A stretch of DNA of 64,000 nt from Bradyrhizobium erythrophlei. GTDB taxonomy: Bacteria; Pseudomonadota; Alphaproteobacteria; Rhizobiales; Xanthobacteraceae. The translations under genes and the position numbers were made by a program. The notes under the pieces are model-generated. The model did not search any database, was not told where the DNA came from, and worked only from the letters and a program-made list of their open reading frames with translations. Positions 9,901 to 17,221 of this stretch are shown here, piece after piece. The stretch spans positions 8,421,501-8,485,500 of the forward strand of contig FSRD01000001.1 of assembly GCA_900129675.1 (NCBI GenBank). The letters run 5' to 3'. Within the stretch, counting starts at the first letter, position 1; each line of letters begins with the position of its first letter.

Positions 9901-11124
9901 ATGTTACTGATGACAGAGAATGAACTTCTTGATCGATTTAACACGCGAATCCAAAGCGCAAATCAGATTGACGTAGCGGTCGCCTGGGCGAACGAATGCA
10001 ATGCATTGGACGCTTTGAAGACTTTCGCTGCGAGCGGCCGCGTAGTACGAGCCATTGTGGGAATTGCCGGAAACGCGACCCATCCGAATGCACTGCGCAC
10101 TCTCCAGAAGTGCGCGAAATTGCGCATCCATAACAGCATCGATGGGCTGTTTCACCCCAAGCTCTATATTTTTCACGAGAATGGTACGCGGTACTGCTGG
10201 ATTGGCAGCGCTAACCTGACTCGAGCCGGTTTCGAACAAAACAGCGAACTTGTTTTTGAGTCCGAAGACGTTGGGGGAGCTGCCCGGGAGTGGTTCGAGA
10301 CCTGTTGGGGCAGTCTGGCTGACGAGGAGTTCAGCGGCCAGTTACTTGACAATTATGAGCGTAACTGGAAGCCGCCTCAGGCGTGGCCGCGGATCGAACA
10401 GGCGTACGATCAACGGCTGGATGGTCGTCGGAAGGGCGAGTTTGCCGAATCTGTTTCCGACTGGGCCTCCTTCATCGTGCAGCTTGCAGAAGCTGAGGTG
10501 TACTGGGGCGCAAAGTGGAACAGGGAGTCGCCTATCACTGGCGAGGGAGAGACGTGGCTCGAGACCATAACAGTCGGACAGAGAGTCGTTCGACGAGAGG
10601 ACTGGAGCACCCTTTCCAGGGAGGATCGCTACGTTCTGCTAGGTCGAGACCCCTACGGCCAATTAGGCTCGATGCGGGGCGCAGGCCTAGCCAACAACAT
10701 CTTCCGGGTAGACAGCCCCGAAAATGTGCAGATTCGCCGGCAAATCAGAAAGGCGCTTCAACCCTGCATAACCGCGACCGATACCCGCTTCGCTGAAGTC
10801 GCGTGCGATTTCATCGAGGAAGTCAGTTCGATCGAGGGTTTCGCGGGAGCCCTTGCGACCAGACTTCTCGCACTCGCCCGTCCCGATCGGGCGGTTTCCG
10901 TAAACAGGGGATCGAGCGCAAAATTCGCAACCCTGTCGGGCTTGCCACAAACCAGTCTGGCCAAAGCACCCCGGAATAAGGGGAAGTCCTATCTTGACCT
11001 TCTGCACTGGCTTGAGCAGCAGGAATGGTACTCAAACCCACAACCGCAAGGTCCGCGCGAAAAGCTTTACGCGAGCGTGCGAGCAGCGCTTTTTGACGCT
11101 CTTGTCTACGAATGGGATGGCTAA
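9901..11124 (+). CDS. Phospholipase-D-fold (HKD) nuclease-like protein
   Basis: 407 aa. One HKD motif is clear: His85-Pro-Lys87 in LFHPKLYIF, followed by GSANLTRAGF with Asn105 and then a Glu in ELVFE. Proteins with a single HKD usually dimerise to form one active site; this pattern is seen in PLD-type restriction nucleases such as the NgoFVII group and in helicase-associated defence nucleases. The C-terminal 280 residues have no motif I can name. It starts 36 nt after the AddA-like stop, behind a purine-rich AGAGAG sequence, and is the last gene of the operon. A role as the effector or DNA-end sensor of the helicase-nuclease pair is inferred. Confidence 0.8.
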   Translation: MLLMTENELLDRFNTRIQSANQIDVAVAWANECNALDALKTFAASGRVVRAIVGIAGNATHPNALRTLQKCAKLRIHNSIDGLFHPKLYIFHENGTRYCWIGSANLTRAGFEQNSELVFESEDVGGAAREWFETCWGSLADEEFSGQLLDNYERNWKPPQAWPRIEQAYDQRLDGRRKGEFAESVSDWASFIVQLAEAEVYWGAKWNRESPITGEGETWLETITVGQRVVRREDWSTLSREDRYVLLGRDPYGQLGSMRGAGLANNIFRVDSPENVQIRRQIRKALQPCITATDTRFAEVACDFIEEVSSIEGFAGALATRLLALARPDRAVSVNRGSSAKFATLSGLPQTSLAKAPRNKGKSYLDLLHWLEQQEWYSNPQPQGPREKLYASVRAALFDALVYEWDG

Positions 11125-11338
11125 CATCCGCATCTACCAGGCGTTCGCCTTCATGCAACTCCAGCCGTTCTGCACGCTGCACTACGCCACAATACTCCGT
11201 TTGCGAAAGCGCGCTGGAATTCAGTCACCTGGTCGCGCTTAAGTGGAGGCCACAACTCGGTCAGCGCCCGGACATGAGAGGACCAGAGAAAAGGCCTCAC
11301 CCAAACCACGCCAAACTGCGCGATATCAGCCGGCAGCA
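11125..11338. other. Non-coding junction between accessory region and guaA 3' end
   Basis: These 214 nt lie between the stop of the PLD-like gene and the stop of guaA, which converge here. I see no gene or strong hairpin. A minus-strand open frame of about 65 codons resembles nothing I know. An integrase gene would be expected here if this were a guaA-type island end, and none is present. Confidence 0.5.
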
Positions 11339-12934
11339 CTACTCCCACTCAATCGTCCCCGGCGGCTTGCTCGTCACGTCATACACCACCCGGTTAACCC
11401 CCTTGACCTCGTTGATGATCCGCGTCGCGGTCTCGCCCAAAAACTTCATGTCGAACGGATAGAAATCCGCGGTCATGCCGTCGGTCGACGTCACCGCGCG
11501 TAAGCCCACGACGAAATCATAGGTGCGGCCGTCGCCCATCACGCCGACGGTCTTCACCGGCAGCAGCACGGCAAAGGCCTGCCAGATGGTGTCGTAGAGG
11601 CCGGCCTTGCGGATCTGGTCGATATAGACGGCGTCGGCCTTGCGCAGGATGTCGAGCTTTTCTTTTGTGATCTCGCCGGGGCAGCGGATCGCGAGGCCCG
11701 GGCCGGGGAATGGATGACGGCCGACGAAGATTTCGGGGAGACCGAGTTCGCGCCCCAGCACGCGGACCTCGTCCTTGAACAATTCGCGCAAGGGCTCGAC
11801 CAGCTTCATGTTCATGCGCGCCGGAAGCCCGCCGACATTGTGGTGCGACTTGATGGTCACCGACGGGCCGCCGGTAAACGAGACGCTCTCGATCACGTCG
11901 GGGTAGAGCGTGCCCTGCGCAAGAAAGTCGGCGCCGCCGATCTTTTTGGCTTCGACATCGAACACGTCGATGAACAGGCGGCCGATGGTCTTGCGCTTCA
12001 CTTCGGGGTCGGTGACGCCTTCGAGTTCGCCCAAAAATTGCTTCGACGCATCAACGTGGACCAGCGGGATGTTGTAGTGGTGCCGGAACAGGTCGACGAC
12101 GGTCTTGGCCTCATCCAGCCGCAGCATGCCGTGGTCGACGAACACGCAGGTGAGCTGGTCGCCGATCGCCTCGTGGATCAGCACCGCGGCGACGGCGGAG
12201 TCGACGCCACCGGAGAGGCCGCAGATCACCCTGCCCTTGCCGACCTGGCTACGGATCTTTTCGATCGCTTCCTCGCGGAAGGCGCGCATGGTCCAGTCGC
12301 CGGTGAGGCCGGCGACCTTGCGGACGAAATTGCGCAGCAGTTTGGCGCCGTCGGGCGTGTGCACCACTTCGGGGTGGAACATCAGGCCGTAGTAGCGGCG
12401 CTTCTCGTCCTGGATCACCGCGAACGGCGCGTTCGGCGACACGCCGGCCACCGTAAAGCCGGGCGGCATCTTGGTGATGCGGTCGCCATGGCTCATCCAT
12501 ACCTGATGGCGTTCGCCCATGCCCCAGGCGGATTCGAACAGCTTGCTCTGGGCCTTGACCTCGACGTCGGCGCGGCCGAATTCGCGGTGGTGGCCGCCCT
12601 CGACCTCGCCGCCGAGCTGGGCGGCCATGGTCATCTGGCCGTAGCAGATGCCGAGCACGGGAACGCCGGAATCGAAGATTGCTTGCGGCGCACGCGGCGA
12701 GCCCGCCTCATGCACCGACTCAGGCCCGCCGGAGAGGATCACCGCTTTCGGCTTCATCTCCTTGAAGGCCGCTTCGGCCTTCTGGAACGGCACGATCTCG
12801 GAATAGACGCCCTCCTCGCGCACCCGGCGCGCGATCAGTTGCGTCACCTGACTGCCGAAATCGACGATCAGAATCTTGTCATGCGCCGAGGCCACTGTTG
12901 GCGTCGACTCGCGGGCGGGCGTGGCTGCTGTCAT
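11339..12934 (-). CDS. guaA: GMP synthase (glutamine-hydrolysing)
   Basis: Converts XMP, glutamine and ATP to GMP, the last step of guanine nucleotide synthesis. The N-terminal class I amidotransferase shows GICYGQM with the nucleophilic cysteine and a later MFHPEV catalytic histidine. The ATP-pyrophosphatase domain begins with the GLSGGVDSAVAA loop. The C-terminal dimerisation domain ends PGTIEWE, the normal end. I place the start at the ATG encoding MTAATPARES (531 aa). An in-frame ATG at 12991 would add 19 unlikely residues, although it has the better purine-rich leader. Its 3' end is a classic island insertion site and abuts accessory DNA here. Confidence 0.95.
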   Translation of the reverse strand: MTAATPARESTPTVASAHDKILIVDFGSQVTQLIARRVREEGVYSEIVPFQKAEAAFKEMKPKAVILSGGPESVHEAGSPRAPQAIFDSGVPVLGICYGQMTMAAQLGGEVEGGHHREFGRADVEVKAQSKLFESAWGMGERHQVWMSHGDRITKMPPGFTVAGVSPNAPFAVIQDEKRRYYGLMFHPEVVHTPDGAKLLRNFVRKVAGLTGDWTMRAFREEAIEKIRSQVGKGRVICGLSGGVDSAVAAVLIHEAIGDQLTCVFVDHGMLRLDEAKTVVDLFRHHYNIPLVHVDASKQFLGELEGVTDPEVKRKTIGRLFIDVFDVEAKKIGGADFLAQGTLYPDVIESVSFTGGPSVTIKSHHNVGGLPARMNMKLVEPLRELFKDEVRVLGRELGLPEIFVGRHPFPGPGLAIRCPGEITKEKLDILRKADAVYIDQIRKAGLYDTIWQAFAVLLPVKTVGVMGDGRTYDFVVGLRAVTSTDGMTADFYPFDMKFLGETATRIINEVKGVNRVVYDVTSKPPGTIEWE

Positions 12935-13020
12935 GGCAAGCAGATACGCGACGGGGGGCTGGCTCGCAACCGCGGCAAAGCACTGGCCCACATGCTTCTG
13001 CGGGCATGGACATGACGTAT

Positions 13021-13043
13021 TTAGGTCAGTATCATTGACCTAA
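13021..13043. promoter_or_regulatory. Perfect 8-bp inverted repeat upstream of guaA
   Basis: TTAGGTCA, a 7-base spacer, then TGACCTAA. It lies 30-90 nt upstream of the two possible guaA starts, in a low-GC patch. It could be an operator or a leader hairpin; the regulator is unknown. Confidence 0.5.
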
Positions 13044-13050
13044 CTTTGAC

Positions 13051-13134
13051 GTCATTGCGAGCGCAGCGAAGCAATCCATCTTCCGGCAAGAAGAAAGAAT
13101 GGATTGCTTCGCCGCGTTGCTCCTCGCAATGACG
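13051..13134. repeat. Bradyrhizobium-type palindromic repeat, family 1, copy A
   Basis: The left arm GTCATTGCGAGCGCAGCGAA runs on to GCAATCCAT, and the right arm is its near reverse complement ending CTCGCAATGAC. The same element recurs at 13372, 19112, 39611 and 40826, always between genes. It resembles a REP/MITE-like short palindrome. Confidence 0.85.
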
Positions 13135-13147
13135 TTGATGGAGTCGG

Positions 13148-13347
13148 ATTCTCAAGCCGGGCTATCTGGCCGATCACTGGTGCGACCGCAGCCACGTGCT
13201 GTACGTCGTCGAAGGCTTGACACCGAGTTGCGCGACGGCCGGACGTTCAAGCTGTTGCCGGGCATGAGCTACCAGGTCTCGGACCTCGAAGATGCCGCGC
13301 ATCGCTCGTCTACCAAAACCGGCGCGAAGATTTTTATCGTGGATTGA
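13148..13347 (+). pseudogene. Decayed DHCW-motif cupin gene, C-terminal remnant
   Basis: Starting just after repeat copy A, one frame reads ILKPGYLADHWCDRSHVLYV followed by VEG, the DHCW core of a small cupin family. The other frame continues LDTELRDGRTFKLLPGMSYQ and VSDLEDAAHRSSTKTGAKIF up to a natural end. The two frames meet at a short deletion near 13221, and the N-terminal half is missing, apparently replaced by the palindromic repeat. It is therefore a truncated, frameshifted relic. Function of the intact family is unknown to me beyond a cupin fold. Confidence 0.65.
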
Positions 13348-13371
13348 TGGGCAGACCCACGCTCTCACCAC

Positions 13372-13444
13372 GTCATTGCGAGCGCAGCGAAGCAATCCAT
13401 CTCGCGGCAAAAAGTGCTTCGTCGCTTTGCTCCTCGCAATGACG
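13372..13444. repeat. Palindromic repeat, family 1, copy B
   Basis: The left arm is identical to copy A; the right arm is partly degraded. Copies A and B are both followed by GTTGATGGAGTCG, so the flank was duplicated with the element. Confidence 0.8.
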
Positions 13445-13460
13445 TTGATGGAGTCGTAGT

Positions 13461-13541
13461 GTGGGCAAAGCGCAGTGCCCACCATAAGAGTCACGCGGTC
13501 GATAGATGGTGGGCACGGCGCAAGAGCGCCTTTGCCCACCC
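13461..13541. repeat. Palindromic repeat, GTGGGCAAAG family
   Basis: GTGGGCAAAGCGCAGTGCCC at the left pairs with GGGCACGGCGCAAGAGCGCC and TTTGCCCACC at the right. This is another dispersed palindrome type typical of Bradyrhizobium intergenic DNA. Confidence 0.7.
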
Positions 13542-13779
13542 TTCTGTAACGGGCCTCGATTAGTCAATCCCTTTTGCGTTATCCGCTCGCGGGGTCTCGC
13601 TTCTGTACGGGGTCGGCGCATGGCCGCCACCTGATGGGGTTACCAATCTACGTTCGCGTGCTCTCAGGAAGCTACCTGGTGGGCAACGGTCTGACCTGAT
13701 CCATCGTCCCGGCGAAGGGACTTCGCTTCGAGAAGGCCTGGTGTCGTGACCCGCCCGAAAACTGTTGCGCCTCTCCCTG
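13542..13779. other. Non-coding DNA downstream of the IS110 transposase
   Basis: About 240 nt with no credible gene. It probably contains one end of the IS110 element. IS110-group elements carry a structured guide (bridge) RNA in a non-coding end, so this stretch or the 14809-14985 stretch could encode one. No specific RNA fold was established by eye. Confidence 0.35.
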
Positions 13780-14808
13780 TTAGGCTGCTGTTGCAGCGGC
13801 GTTGAAGGGTGTTCCGTCGGCGAGCATGCGGTGCATGATCACCGCGAGCCTGCGCGCCAGCGCCACCTTGGCTTTGCTCATGCCGGCGCGCCTGGCGATC
13901 CGCATCGCCCAGCTCTTCAGTTGCGAACAGCCCTTGAGCGGCTTGGTCAGCATGATGTGGGCCGCCTCGTAGAGCGCGGTGCGCACCGAGCTATCGCCGA
14001 TCTTGCTGATCCGGCCGGTGTAGTCGGTCTCGCCGGATTGATGCTTCTTCGGGGTCAACCCGAAATGGGCTCCTGCCTGCTTCGACGATTTGAACCGGGT
14101 CGGATCATCGATCGCGCTGGCATAGGTCAGCGCCACGATCGGGCCGACCGCCGGCGTCGACATCAAAAGCCGTGCCCGCGTGTCGGAGCGCGCCATCTTG
14201 CGCACCTGCTTCTCGAAAGCTGCAAACTCCTTCCGCAGCACCGCGCGAACCGCCAACAGCGCATTGGCGATCACCTGGAGGTGCGGATGGCCCACCACAA
14301 GCTCCTCGATCCGTCCCGCGAACTCACGCTCCGTGGTCTTGCCTACCTTGAGACCAAAGCCGCGCAGGATCCCGCGCAGGCTGTTCTCCACGTCGTGAAG
14401 CTTCGATTGCACCAGCTTCCGCGCCGTCAGCAGCGTTCGGGTCTCTTGCGCGCTGATCGATTTGCAGTGTACCGGCCGGAACCAGCCCAGCCGCATCAGT
14501 TGCGCAATCCCGCGCGCATCGTTGCGATCCGACTTCACCGGCATCGCCTCGAACGCCTTCCGCACGTGCCGCGTCTCCAGCAGTTCCACCGCCAGCCCCG
14601 CTTCCCGCATCGCCGCAAAAAGCCACTGCGACAAGGGGCCGGCCTCCAGCCCGATCCGCTCAAGGCCGAAGCCGAGCGAAGCGAACCAGGCGATCAGTGC
14701 CTCCGGCTCGCTGGCTACCCTGGCCTCGCGCAAAATCTTGCCGTTGGCGTCAACAACACACACGCTCGAGCATTCCAATGACACGTCGATTCCAGCATAA
14801 TGGTCCAT
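13780..14808 (-). CDS. IS110-family transposase (DEDD recombinase)
   Basis: 342 aa from the ATG encoding MDHYAGIDVS, which has GAGGAGAG 8 nt upstream; a longer frame to 14898 lacks support. The N-terminal RuvC-like DEDD domain shows GIDVS, GLEAGPLSQWL and KSDRNDARGIAQLM. The C-terminal transposase_20 domain shows STPAVGPIVALTYASAI and PKKHQSGETDYTGRISKIGD, including the serine region used as nucleophile in characterised relatives. It catalyses seamless transposition guided by an element-encoded RNA in studied members. The gene looks intact, so the element may still move. Confidence 0.93.
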   Translation of the reverse strand: MDHYAGIDVSLECSSVCVVDANGKILREARVASEPEALIAWFASLGFGLERIGLEAGPLSQWLFAAMREAGLAVELLETRHVRKAFEAMPVKSDRNDARGIAQLMRLGWFRPVHCKSISAQETRTLLTARKLVQSKLHDVENSLRGILRGFGLKVGKTTEREFAGRIEELVVGHPHLQVIANALLAVRAVLRKEFAAFEKQVRKMARSDTRARLLMSTPAVGPIVALTYASAIDDPTRFKSSKQAGAHFGLTPKKHQSGETDYTGRISKIGDSSVRTALYEAAHIMLTKPLKGCSQLKSWAMRIARRAGMSKAKVALARRLAVIMHRMLADGTPFNAAATAA

Positions 14809-14885
14809 GGTCGTCTCTCCTCGATGTTTGGAGCGAGGCTCATCCCTCGACTCCGTCACACCATCAATGTGAGGGACGACCGCCC

Positions 14886-14955
14886 GCCCTCCAAGCAAGC
14901 CGCGCGCAGCGCGCTACCCAATAGCGCCGTAGCAAGCGCGGCTTGCTTGGAGGGC
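14886..14955. terminator. 20-bp perfect inverted repeat downstream of rsmB
   Basis: GCCCTCCAAGCAAGCCGCGC at 14886-14905 is mirrored exactly at 14936-14955, separated by 30 nt. It starts about 30 nt past the rsmB stop, so it could terminate rsmB transcription. It could equally be part of the IS110 left non-coding end. Confidence 0.45.
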
Positions 14956-14985
14956 AGACCGGGGCCCGTTACCCCATCTACGACT

Positions 14986-16284
14986 TCACGCCTTCTTCAG
15001 CACCGAGACAAAAAACCCATCCGTCCCGGTGCGGCGCGGGGTCATCAGCCAGCCTTCCGGCGACTGCAGCGCCGCCTTGGCAAAATCTTCCGCCTTGTCC
15101 CACAGCACTGCCGCGGTCTGCTCCGGCGGCACCACCGAAAATTCCGGGTGGCGCGCGAGAAATGCCCGGATCTGGTCGCCGTTTTCCGGCGGCAGTACCG
15201 AACAGGTGATGTAGGCGACCCGCCCGCCCGGCTTGACCAGCGGGGCGGCGCGATCGAGCACTTCGATTTGGTCCTTCAGCCGCACTTCCAGTGCGCCCGG
15301 GCGCATTCGCCATTTGGCGTCGGGGTTGCGCCGCCATGTCCCCGTCCCCGTGCAGGGCGCGTCGATCAGCACCAGGTCGGCGGAAGCATGGATATCAACG
15401 AGCGTGTCGTTCGGCCCCTTCGGCGTGCGGACATCGGCGTTGTGGACGCCGGCGCGCGACAGCCGTTCATAGATCGGCGCCAGCTGCCGCTTGTCGAGGT
15501 CGGTCGCGATCAGGCGGCCCTTGCCCTGCATCATCGCCGCCAATGCCAGCGTCTTGCCGCCGGCGCCGGCGCAGAGATCGATCACCTGCTCGCCGGGCTT
15601 TGCCGCCGACAATAATGCTGCGAGCTGCGAGCCCTCGTCCTGCACCTCGATGGCGCCCTTGATGAAATCCTCCTCGGCATGGACGCCGGGATTGCGCGCG
15701 TCGGCGCCGAGTTCGATGCGCAAGCCGATCGGCGACCACGGCGTTTCCCGGGCGCCGAGATGCTTGAGCCGCGGCAGCAGTTTTTCGCGCGTAGCCTTCA
15801 GCGTGTTGACGCGCAGATCGAGCGGCGCCCGGCTCGCCATCGCGGTCGCCTCGGCGACGCGATCGTCGCCGAACACCTGCGCGAGATAGGGATCGAGCCA
15901 TTCCGGATAATCGCCGGCGATGTGGGCCGGCGCGCCCTTCAGCGATCGCGAGGTCAGCGCCGCGCGCTCGGCCTCGCTCAACGGCTCCGGCGCAAAACGT
16001 CCGCCGTCGCAGAGCGCGGCGATGGCATCGACGTCCATGCCGCGCTCGAGCTTGAGCATGCCGAGCGCACGGGCGCGCGGCGTGTCGGCGTCCATCAGCC
16101 ACGCGCTCGAGGCGCGCCGGCGCAGCACGTCCCAGAGCAGGCCGGAGATCGCGGCGCGGTCGCCGGAGCCGGCATAGCGGTGCGCGGTGCCCCATTCCTT
16201 CAGCGCTTTCGCCGCGGGAACGCGCTGGGCGTCGATGGTTTCGATCAGTTCAATGGCTGCGGACAGCCGGGCAGCTGGAGTCAT
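14986..16284 (-). CDS. rsmB: RsmB/NOP-family rRNA (cytosine-5) methyltransferase
   Basis: 432 aa. The N-terminal NusB-like helical domain occupies roughly residues 1-140. The class I SAM-binding core has the DLCAGAGGKTLALAAMM motif I near 225, the catalytic cysteine region DAPCTGTGTWRRNPD, and the second cysteine in YITCSVLPPEN. It methylates a cytosine of 16S rRNA (C967 in E. coli). It lies upstream of guaA, a common rhizobial neighbour, with the IS110 element inserted between. The first ATG fits the family N-terminus. Confidence 0.9.
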   Translation of the reverse strand: MTPAARLSAAIELIETIDAQRVPAAKALKEWGTAHRYAGSGDRAAISGLLWDVLRRRASSAWLMDADTPRARALGMLKLERGMDVDAIAALCDGGRFAPEPLSEAERAALTSRSLKGAPAHIAGDYPEWLDPYLAQVFGDDRVAEATAMASRAPLDLRVNTLKATREKLLPRLKHLGARETPWSPIGLRIELGADARNPGVHAEEDFIKGAIEVQDEGSQLAALLSAAKPGEQVIDLCAGAGGKTLALAAMMQGKGRLIATDLDKRQLAPIYERLSRAGVHNADVRTPKGPNDTLVDIHASADLVLIDAPCTGTGTWRRNPDAKWRMRPGALEVRLKDQIEVLDRAAPLVKPGGRVAYITCSVLPPENGDQIRAFLARHPEFSVVPPEQTAAVLWDKAEDFAKAALQSPEGWLMTPRRTGTDGFFVSVLKKA

Positions 16285-16313
16285 CTAGGGCTTTCGGTTG
16301 GACTTCTGTCTGA

Positions 16314-16357
16314 GCATGATCTCTTCGGAAAACCGATACCCACTTTTCCGGATCATG
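16314..16357. repeat. Short dispersed palindrome (GCATGATC...GGATCATG type)
   Basis: GCATGATCTCTTCGGAAAAC at the left pairs with CACTTTTCCGGATCATG at the right. This short intergenic palindrome is widespread in Rhizobiales. Confidence 0.7.
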
Positions 16358-16369
16358 TTCGTGCGCGCT

Positions 16370-16792
16370 TTAGATCAACAGCAAAATCTTCAGCGCGAAA
16401 TAGATCCACATCGCGAGCAGCACCAGCACGCCGGCGAACCAGGCGAGCGAGCGTGTGCGGACATCGTTCGAGGTCACGAAAATGCCGGCATGGGCAAAGC
16501 GCGTCACCACGAATACCCACGACATCAGCACGATGAAGAGATCGGCGTGGCGCAGCGGCAGCGCCAGCGCGATAAGGGCATAAAACAGCAGCGGAACCTC
16601 GAACTGGTTCCTGAAGCAATTGGCGATCTGGGTGGCGCGTTCCGGCCAGTTCGGCTGCCCGAGCGCAATGTCCTTGAGGCTGATTTCCCGGCCCGTGATC
16701 GCGCGGGAGCGCGCCGACGCCATCCAGAGCAGCAGGGCGAAGGTGAGCCCGACCAGCACGAAGACCGGCAGCAAAACCATTTGAACCGACAT
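16370..16792 (-). CDS. MAPEG-family membrane protein
   Basis: 140 aa with four predicted transmembrane helices: MVLLPVFVLVGLTFALLLWM near the N-terminus, EVPLLFYALIALALPL, LFIVLMSWVFVVTRFAHA and SLAWFAGVLVLLAMWIYFAL. The loop with QPNWPERATQIANCFRNQFE is characteristic of the bacterial MAPEG group related to glutathione S-transferase/eicosanoid enzymes; the bacterial role is unknown. The ATG encoding MSVQMV has GGGGGAG 6 nt upstream, which decides against a TTG five codons earlier. It precedes rsmB on the same strand. Confidence 0.82.
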   Translation of the reverse strand: MSVQMVLLPVFVLVGLTFALLLWMASARSRAITGREISLKDIALGQPNWPERATQIANCFRNQFEVPLLFYALIALALPLRHADLFIVLMSWVFVVTRFAHAGIFVTSNDVRTRSLAWFAGVLVLLAMWIYFALKILLLI

Positions 16793-17221
16793 GAGAATCT
16801 CCCCCAAGGTGAAGCGCGAGGTTTAAGCAATAGCGGCCGCGCATCCCCCTGACAATGAACCCGGTCCGGCCGGCTTGAACCACAACCCGCGCTCCGGTGA
16901 GTTCCAGTGATTTCAGCTTTGACGCGACCCCACGAGATTGCGCGATGAACTTCACCTCCCCGATCCTGGCCGGCGCGGCCCATATCGCCGAATTGCCCGG
17001 CGATTCCGTGACCGGGCCGGCCGCGGCCAACGACGCCTTTGCGATCCGCTATCGCGTGCTCTGAACGTCGACGCGCCGGCTGCGGCTTCTCGATTCGAAC
17101 AATTTTTCAAACAACCCTTCAAACAACCTTCACTGCAATTCCGATCGCGCCGGCAATGACGGCTGGAATTTCATCAATCCGTCGCCGACAAATATATAAT
17201 CGGCACCGGAAGGAATAATGC
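16793..17221. other. Intergenic region between MAPEG gene and metallophosphoesterase gene
   Basis: About 430 nt between divergent genes. A 39-codon frame (16945-17064, beginning MNFTSPILAG) is open but lacks a ribosome site and known relatives. An AAACAACCCTTCAAACAACC direct-repeat patch near 17108 has no clear meaning. Confidence 0.4.

Larger units (their letters stand above)
13640..14980 (-). mobile_element. IS110-family insertion sequence (ends approximate)
   Basis: The element is defined by its transposase; IS110 elements lack conventional terminal inverted repeats, so exact ends cannot be read directly. The two flanks share imperfect matches (GTTACCAATCTACG at 13639 and GTTACCCCATCTACG at 14968), about 1.33 kb apart, a plausible element size. 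It sits between rsmB and guaA. Confidence 0.45.

Noticed and set aside
11714..13015. 433-codon plus-strand ORF opposite guaA
   Set aside because: Antisense shadow of a high-GC gene; composition is typical of reverse-frame translation and no motifs were found.
13051..13541. Clustered repeats considered as a CRISPR array
   Set aside because: The units are palindromes of unequal length without regular unique spacers, and no cas genes are present.
16945..17064. 39-codon ORF (MNFTSPILAG...) between the MAPEG and metallophosphoesterase genes
   Set aside because: No ribosome site or recognisable family; could be real but is unsupported.
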